Source of the DNA: Limnomonas spitsbergensis
Lineage: Eukaryota; Chlorophyta; Chlorophyceae; Chlamydomonadales
Assembly (NCBI GenBank): GCA_037349105.1
Contig: JAYJMM010000052.1
Location: 1 to 64,000, forward strand
DNA: 64,000 bases
Direction of reading: 5' to 3'
Positions 58,401-64,000 of the stretch are shown in pieces. The notes beneath the pieces are model-generated. The model was not told where the DNA came from and did no database searches. It saw only the letters and a list, made by a program, of their open reading frames with translations. The translations under genes and the position numbers were made by a program. Each line of letters begins with the position of its first letter. Position 1 is the stretch's first letter.

Positions 58401-60237
58401 ACGCTGCCACCTATTAGCACCGGTATCACACCCATGCCCTCTCAACCGGTGCTCTCAACTTTTAGCCGTGGCGAACGTATCCAGCTTACTTGAACAGTCT
58501 AAAACAAGCATTCGAAAGCACATTGCTATGGCCAGCGCCTAGTGGCGACAAGTACAAGTTGAAAATCAAGGATGCAGACGTCCGCCTGGAAGCTGCAAGG
58601 TCGTGGACCGGCCGTGATGTTTACTAGTATTTACAAGGCGAGGGTAAATCGAGGTACCACGGTAGCTTGCCTTGTATCACGGTAAGAAAAAACGACCATG
58701 GTTGCTAGGATGGCTCCCCCCATGCTGTATCGTAGTGACTTGGGTCCTGTCTAGTGACGTCGGTCTTGCTTGACTTTAGTCATGTCGGTGACTTCGGTCC
58801 TGCCTGCTCAACAACGGTGGCCTTTCCCACTCGATGGTGCCTAAGGTGGGGATCCCCGCGCGTGGGGGGAAACGTCGTGGGTCAGCAACGTGTGGAAATC
58901 CCCACGACGGGTCCACCGCGGTGGCGTGTCCCACTCGATGGCGCCATGCGTGGGGATTCCCGTTTGGGGGGACACTTCTCAGGTCAGCAACGTGTGTGAA
59001 TCCCCACGACGGGTCCACCTCAGTGGCTTTTCCCACTCGATGGTACCCTGCGTGGGAATTCCCGTGTGGGTATGCACGGCGTGGGTCAGCAACGTGTGGG
59101 ATTCCCCACGACGGGTCCACCGCAGTGGCTTTTTCCACTCGATGGTACCATGCGTGGGAATTCCCGGGTGGGAGTGCAGTAGTGGGTTATCCCACTGGGT
59201 TGTGACAATCCCCAATGGGTAACCCCACGGCGGATCTACCCATTAACTGCACCGCACGCACAGTTTCCCCGACGTGGCTAGCACGTGCCGTGACTGAGAC
59301 GAGCAGGGGATGACGAGCAGGTGACGATTAATGTACCCCGTTGACCAACGATATACCACGCTGACCGCCCACCGTTGACCGTCGATATACCACGCTACCC
59401 AGCGATATACCACGCTGACTAGCGATATACCACGCTGACCGCCCACCGCAGCGATATACCACGCTGCCAGCGAGGCAGTCTTTCCAGGTGTCGCAAAATG
59501 CCATGGACAGAGTGGCAACCTGTTCAGCTGGCCGCTACATCCTCCTCACTTGCTACATCCTCCTGCTTCGGGCTCGATGAAGCAATGGTTCGGTAGCAAT
59601 TGAATCAATCTCTGCATTCCTAATGGTGAAGGCGATGTGCCTAGGATCTAAACATTGTGTGCACGATGTGTCATGGACGTCATACGAGGCGTGTGCCTCG
59701 CACCAGCTGCCCAATTCAAATTGGGGCCATCCTGCCTAGCGAGGTGCATGGTGCTGACACACGAGGCTTGACGTCATAGACTCCAAAACTTCATCTACAG
59801 ATTGAAGCCTTTCATCAAGTCCATATTCAATCCTTTCATCCTGCTTTCATCAAGCCGCCTCGGGCGATAAGTGAGTTATACCCCTCCCCCTTGAGGGCAC
59901 ATCTCGAAGAATGGTCCGATATTCACAGTACATCTCGACGCCTCACATCAGCGCTCGACTTGCAGAAAAAAACAGCTCGACTGAATATCGGCCATTCTTC
60001 TCGATATACCCTCGGGGTCGTGGTATAACGTACACTTAACTATGACATTGCAAATTGGGTGACGCTACGGGTGCGTATCAATCGTCCTAATTGTTGCGTT
60101 TGCATTTCCTTTCGATGCGCATGATGGTCTTATTTGATACTACACAGAGCCTCATAGAGTTCCTAGACGACCTCCAACAGGGCTACGGCGGAAGATATGG
60201 GCAGGTTCTCTGGGAAGCAGAGATCCGTTCTTCAGAC
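55490..60237 (+). CDS. Methyltransferase-like plus Ulp1/C48 protease-like gene (partial, frame-damaged)
   Basis: My splice model: 55490-55981, 56359-57098, 57297-57528, 60148-60237, with earlier and later exons not found. Exon A encodes a class-I, DOT1-like SAM-methyltransferase core: motif I FLDVGHGAGLPL, acidic loop LLGLEI, and motif IV TVIFIFSAGW. It joins exon B through G|GTATGC...CATAG|GC with matching phase. B is an Ala/Glu/Ser-rich linker ending in the Ulp1 entry motif QWLKCDVMNAYMNLLQ. C carries YPKFKWAVLE, the catalytic His (NHWIGAVVD) and Asp (FVMDPLDE). D (SLIEFLDDLQQGYGG...) continues the fold in phase. C is 232 nt, one base too many for phase 0 at both ends, so a frameshift lies near 57365. 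The Gln/Cys part of the active site is not found. Ulp1 proteases cleave SUMO-like tags. Introns are full of minisatellites. Confidence 0.6.
56095..56320. repeat. Degenerate telomere-like repeat in an intron
   Basis: Repeated AACCCCTGAACAC/AACCCTTAACCCCTGG words of 10-16 bp fill most of the intron between the methyltransferase exon and the linker exon. It resembles a drifted CCCTAAA-type block but has no run of exact telomere units. Confidence 0.75.
57555..57830. repeat. ~21-bp C-rich intronic repeat
   Basis: GCGCCCATGCACCCTTCCCC-like units at the start of the 2.6-kb intron after the Ulp1 Asp exon. The reverse complement (GCATGGGAAGGGG) is repeated in an intron of the 48920-49645 gene (about 49250-49330). 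Confidence 0.8.
57905..58804. other. Intronic sequence with TGACTTCGGTC words
   Basis: Short ~20-bp units (AGTGACTTCGGTCATGCC) occur at 57915-58005 and again at 58735-58805. The sequence between is anonymous and I see no gene. Confidence 0.55.
58805..59235. repeat. 102-104-bp tandem repeat, 4 copies
   Basis: CCCACTCGATGG starts at 58826, 58930, 59032 and (TCCAC variant) 59134. Units contain CCCCACGACGGGTCCACC and GTGGGTCAGCAACGTGTG. Open frames on both strands here follow the repeat. Confidence 0.9.
59330..59475. repeat. ~20-bp repeat with CGATATACCACGCTGAC core
   Basis: Six units of variable spacing, sometimes joined by CGCCCACCG. Confidence 0.8.
59476..60147. other. Remainder of the 2.6-kb intron
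   Basis: Anonymous sequence ending in TTTGATACTACACAG, the acceptor used for the 60148 exon. No gene or strong repeat seen. Confidence 0.5.
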
Positions 60238-61025
60238 GTGAGTCTAGATTAGCAGCTCAAGCATCGGTGCTCCTTCATAGTGCCTCATCCCGCTCCCATA
60301 CAAGAGCTGGCAGCTTGCAGCGTGGAGGCGCTGCAGGGACTGGGAGTTCACCACGTCGCACATGCTAGCAATATTCAGCGCAAGTCTGGTGATAACTTAA
60401 TGATGTAACCACATGGGCTCTCATGACTATCGATTCTCTTTGCCCCACACCTGCTCCAACCCCCGCATTAGGAGCCCCGAGTAGGAGTGCACCCGACAGG
60501 TGTGTGTTGTGCCTGCCTGGTGGTGGCTCGCTCCCTTGGGGCCTGCACAAAACTGAACTGCATTCTGCTCAGCCTCAGGCCGTCGTTTTACGTGTCACAC
60601 GCATGTCCCCGGGGTGGGTGGGACTCAGTCCCCGCATGGTCTCACAAGAACCTCGGCATGGGCGAATGAACTCCGTGCATGTGCTGCCATGCGCCACCCA
60701 GTGTGGCTGGCCGCGCGCACGGGGCCTGCCGAAGGGTAGCTGAATTGTAGCTGAACTGTAGCTGAACTGTAGCCCATCCATGCGCATGCGAGGTAGTGTC
60801 CTACAACAGGTCTGCAGGAAGGCGGCTGTCACGGTATATCACGGTATACGTGCCAGAACCGTTTAGGCCGCAGTTTGCGACCGCGGAGACTTCGCAGCTT
60901 CCTTGCGGAGTCTCCTTATTTGAACTGGAACCTAGAAACCCGCTTACGCTAGGGGTTTAGCTTTCCCGTACTCTGAATTTAGGGTTTGCCGATTCAATAT
61001 CTTTCTCGGCATTGGCCAAACTAGT
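60238..61025. other. Anonymous region
   Basis: The expected last Ulp1 exon (Gln...Asp-Cys-Gly) is not visible. Frames at 60423-60743 lack recognisable features. A hairpin GGAGACT...AGTCTCC lies near 60895-60925 and a telo-box-like TTTAGGGTTT near 60979. Confidence 0.5.
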
Positions 61026-61486
61026 TACTTCGTCCCTTTCAAAAGGAAATACCGCTTCTGTAACAAGCCCCCGGCCATGATCCAGTGCGTGAGACCCGAG
61101 GCATTCCAAAGCGTCAGTACCTTCAGCGAGTCAAGACTACCTCAGTCTCCGCTGAGATAGCAGGAGAGAACAAGACCTCAGTTGAGGATCGAGATCACTG
61201 CATAACAGAAGTACGCAGTCTATGATCTCGTACCCTCACCGCGTGTGACGCGGTAAGTGCCCTTTACATAGCCTAGTTGGATCGCGACCAGACAGCCAGA
61301 AGGCCTGCACCAATCCTAGCTATTTCCTGACATACAAAGACAAATTGAGAAGCTTGACTCGTTGAGCACCCGCAGCCAGTGAGTAGTCACGAAGGGTTGC
61401 CCGTAGGCGCCCATCACTGTCGTGAGGGAGAAGTCCGCCAAGGACCTGAAGCGCACATCGCGTGTCCTTTTGAAAGGGACGAAGTA
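61026..61486. mobile_element. 461-bp element with 22-bp terminal inverted repeats (MITE-like)
   Basis: 61026-61047 begins TACTTCGTCCCTTTC and 61465-61486 is its exact reverse complement. Each arm contains the palindrome CCTTTTGAAAGG or its one-off variant. The interior has no gene but several small stem-loops. A target duplication is not clear (flanks ACTAGT and GATTGA). Confidence 0.6.
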
Positions 61487-62139
61487 GATTGAACCTGATC
61501 AGCCTGATTTGCCAGATCATGCAGAAGGTGTTTGTGCTTCAAAAAATTGAATTTTGCTTGTCAGCAAACAGCTTGGAATTTGGTGCTTGAACTGCAATTT
61601 GGCTGAGGTAATCTCCAGAGAGAGATTGCCAAGTTAAACCCTGTGAATCACTGTGTGTGGCAACACATTGCTGGGTCCAGGAGAGGCTTGAAGAATTGGC
61701 TGTGGACTTATACACCCAGCAATTTGTACCTGTGTGATTGAAGATTGTGATCAGGTGGATCCAATCTGTCATCATTGACAGAAGTGAACTTGTGGATAAG
61801 AAGATCCAAGTTTGAATTTTTTTGGTGGGCCAAAGCATCCCCGTAGGACACCAGAGCTGAGCGGACACCACGCAAGAGGCTACATCCACGCAGGTAGGGA
61901 GCGTGTGACATGTAGAAGCCACCCGGCCAGAAAGGTGGGAAGTGCTGAAGGCGACGGAGGGTTGCTGCAGTGGGCGCGTGCGGGGGCTGGAGCCAGGTGC
62001 AGACCTGATAGAGGTTGCTGATTCACTGATTGCAGAGGAAGCCCTGCGGATGGCGGAGAAACTGGCAGGGCCAGTGGATCCGGCCGCAGGGGCCTGCAAG
62101 GTGTGAGGACCTGACCGCTTCCTGCCCAGAGAGGCAGGA
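61487..62139. other. Leader-like sequence before the gag-like frame
   Basis: No supported gene. A TTTTTTTGGTGGGCC stretch near 61817 could be an LTR/primer-site junction of a retroelement, but the matching LTR is not in the window. Confidence 0.35.
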
Positions 62140-64000
62140 ATGCTGGCCGATGGCGCTGTGTGTGTGACGAGGACAGGCATTGGGCGAGGAGGCCCACTGC
62201 CCGTTGAATCCAGGAGCAGCCTGGAATTTGAGCAGGGACCGACGCAGGCGGGAACCCCAGATCTGATCTTGGATCAGGTGGCTGAGGTGTCTCAGAGCAG
62301 CGGCATACGGGGGGGCTTGCATGCCGTGACAGATTTCAGCCATGTGGAGAGGAAGTGGAGAGCAGGCGAGTGCCTGCAGTGGTCAAGCGCGAGGGGGCAG
62401 GTGCCCAGCCAGCGGTGACCAGGCAGGTCTTGCATGCCAGTGCAGAGCCACTGGCAGCACTTCGAAAATCAGCGGTGCCGGTGGGAAAGCCTTGGGCTGA
62501 CCTGATATCCGAGGAGGAGCTGTCAGATCCAGCCCAGGAGGAAAGGGTGCAGCGATCCAAGGCAGGGCTGAGGCATGTGCAGCAGCTGCGACAGCGCAGA
62601 ATGCTGTTTCGAAGGGGAGCAGGTTCCACTGTCTATGGAACACCACTGTCCAGGTTTCCACCCAGTGTGGGGAAGCCGGTGCATCGATCCAAGGCAGGAT
62701 CGGGCAGCAGGATCCGGACAAGCGCCAGCAAGAAGGACAGCATGTATGGATTCTTCCACAACCCAGCTTGGGCACAGGAGGAAAGCCCAGGAGATCCAGA
62801 GAGATCCAGGGCCAGGACTGTGGTGAAGGTGGAAGAAGCGATTGAGGAACAGCCACATCCGTTGGGTTGGGCAAGAATCTTGCTGTGGGCAACACACATG
62901 TGGAAGCAGATTTGCTCCATGACGTTTGCTCATTTCAGTGACCAGGTCACAGCAATTGAGGAGTTCAAGGCCCATCACCTGAGGGAGTGGGCGACAAAGG
63001 CCATGATGGGTATTCCCCATACAGGCCAGGACAGGGCGACGCTGTTAGCCGCCCTTGGACATGTGTACAAGGGAGGGGCGGAGCACGAAGCGACCCTGGC
63101 TGTTAAGACCTTCGCAGACGAATGGTGTAACGGCGTGACAGGAGATCAGGAGGAACCTGGATCTGAGCCTGAGGATGAGGAGGATCAAGAGTGGGAAGGA
63201 TTTGAAACAGTGGCGCAACGGCCAGAGGAGCTCAGGGATTGCCAAAGGTGACAGCAGCAGGCAAGGGCCGCGCCAACACCAATACCCAGATCAGAGGCTT
63301 TTGAGATCAGCAGTGAACCTAGCCTCAGGGGGCGGCCAAGAGGCGGGGAAGCACGAAGGGCCAGCAGCCCAGCAGCCAGCGAAAGGGCAGAGCTGACTAG
63401 CCGATCGCTTGCCAGGATGGCAGAGCAAGGCGTGGAAGCACGAAGAGCCAGCAGGCAGGAGTCATATGCGCTGCTGCGCATAGTGGAGGACAAGGAGAAT
63501 ATTTGCCAATAGGTAAAAGTGGACCACATTGAAGAGTTCTTGAGGAACAGACAAGTGGGACCAGCAAGGGGGACCCTGCAGGAAATTGAACCTGCAGGCA
63601 TCACCATGAGCAGCGGACCCAGAAGGCAGGAGGCCAGGGAGGAGACGCGATCAGACTCCTATGCCAGAAACTATACTGATGGAACACAGCCAGGCAGGCA
63701 GTACCAGGCGCCGCCCAAGGGGCAGGCAGGCAGTACAGAGCAGCCAGGTGGACACAGCCAGGAGCCGCCCAGGGGGCAGGCAGGCAGCAGAGGGCAGCCA
63801 GATTGGCAGAGCCGAGAGCCGCCCAGGGGGCAGGCAGACGGCACGGATCAGCAACACTGGCAGGGCCAGGAGCCGCCTAGGGGGCAGGCTGAACACAGCG
63901 GTGCAACGCAGCAAGGTTGGCAAAGCCAGGGGCCGCCCAGGGGGCAGGCAGAATCGGAAAGGGGAGCGCAGCCTAGGAGATCCGACCCTGAGGAGCGGCA
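62140..64000 (+). pseudogene. Degraded gag-like retroelement protein, runs off the window
   Basis: A frame from 62140 (LEFEQGPTQAGTPDLILDQV) appears to shift near 62350 into a long frame (ADLISEEELSDPAQEERVQR, SMYGFFHNPAWAQEE, ILLWATHMWKQICSMTFAHF, AIEEFKAHHLREWATKAMMG), then an acidic stretch (EEPGSEPEDEEDQEWEGFE). TGA at 63249-63251 and TAG at 63509-63511 interrupt it, but the same frame continues after both to the window end, so they look like nonsense mutations. The C-terminal part holds an 18-residue Pro/Gly/Gln/Arg repeat. Composition and layout suggest a retroelement Gag, but I see no zinc knuckle or enzyme domain, so the class is unknown. Confidence 0.5.
63690..63955. repeat. 54-bp (18-codon) tandem repeat in the gag-like frame
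   Basis: CCGCCCAGGGGGCAGGCAG-type cores at 63711, 63765, 63819, 63873 and 63933 (54, 54, 54, 60 bp) encode EPPRGQA boxes separated by variable residues including GW/DW. Periods are multiples of three, consistent with expansion under coding constraint. Confidence 0.85.

Noticed and set aside
58754..59222. Frames of 78-123 codons on both strands
   Set aside because: Repeat-derived translations of the 102-104-bp unit inside an intron.
60365..60832. 60-106-codon frames as the missing Ulp1 exon
   Set aside because: None contains a Gln...Asp-Cys-Gly active-site motif, and no splice acceptor gives the phase needed from 60237.

Overview
The window is the left end of a linear eukaryotic chromosome. 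It opens with about 740 bp of CCCTAAA repeats (plant-type TTTAGGG telomere), so the sequence reads from the chromosome tip inward. Plant-type telomere repeats, chromodomain Ty3/Gypsy (chromovirus) retrotransposons, spliced genes with GT-AG introns (one GC-AG) and a DOT1-like methyltransferase/Ulp1-type protein suggest an alga of the green lineage or another eukaryote with plant-type telomeres. The species cannot be named from the sequence.

Layout. 1-2466: telomere, then two copies of a ~330-bp telomere-associated unit, each followed by interstitial telomere repeats. 2467-48292: one subtelomeric satellite array of 185/188-bp monomers (about 124 copies in three blocks, 2467-21687, 27214-28488 and 45718-48292), split by two chromoviruses. 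Element 1 (21688-27213, minus strand) is young (two LTR differences seen) but lacks a recognisable gag and has a frame-broken pol. Element 2 (28489-45717, plus strand) is older (about 2% LTR divergence) and is itself interrupted between protease and reverse transcriptase by a 9.94-kb element (31769-41710). That element has 15-bp terminal inverted repeats, a TA target duplication, subterminal TTGAATCAAG-like motifs and a mosaic of minisatellites, including a 2.5-kb (GGGGCA)n tract.

48293-60237: gene-bearing but repeat-rich subtelomere. By following splice phase I could build a small plus-strand gene (48920-49645), a six-exon minus-strand gene with two in-frame TGA codons (50136-51885), a divergent plus-strand exon (52143-52463), and a plus-strand gene joining a class-I methyltransferase domain to a Ulp1/C48 protease domain (55490-60237). 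Introns and spacers carry 138-bp, 75-78-bp, 102-104-bp and shorter tandem repeats, plus two near-perfect palindromes. 60238-64000: mostly anonymous sequence, a 461-bp element with 22-bp inverted ends, and a degraded gag-like reading frame that runs off the window.

The region as a whole reads as a heterochromatic chromosome end: satellites receive chromodomain retrotransposons, which receive further insertions, and reading frames decay in part through CGA-to-TGA changes. No CRISPR array, rRNA, complete tRNA or bacterial-type operon was seen.
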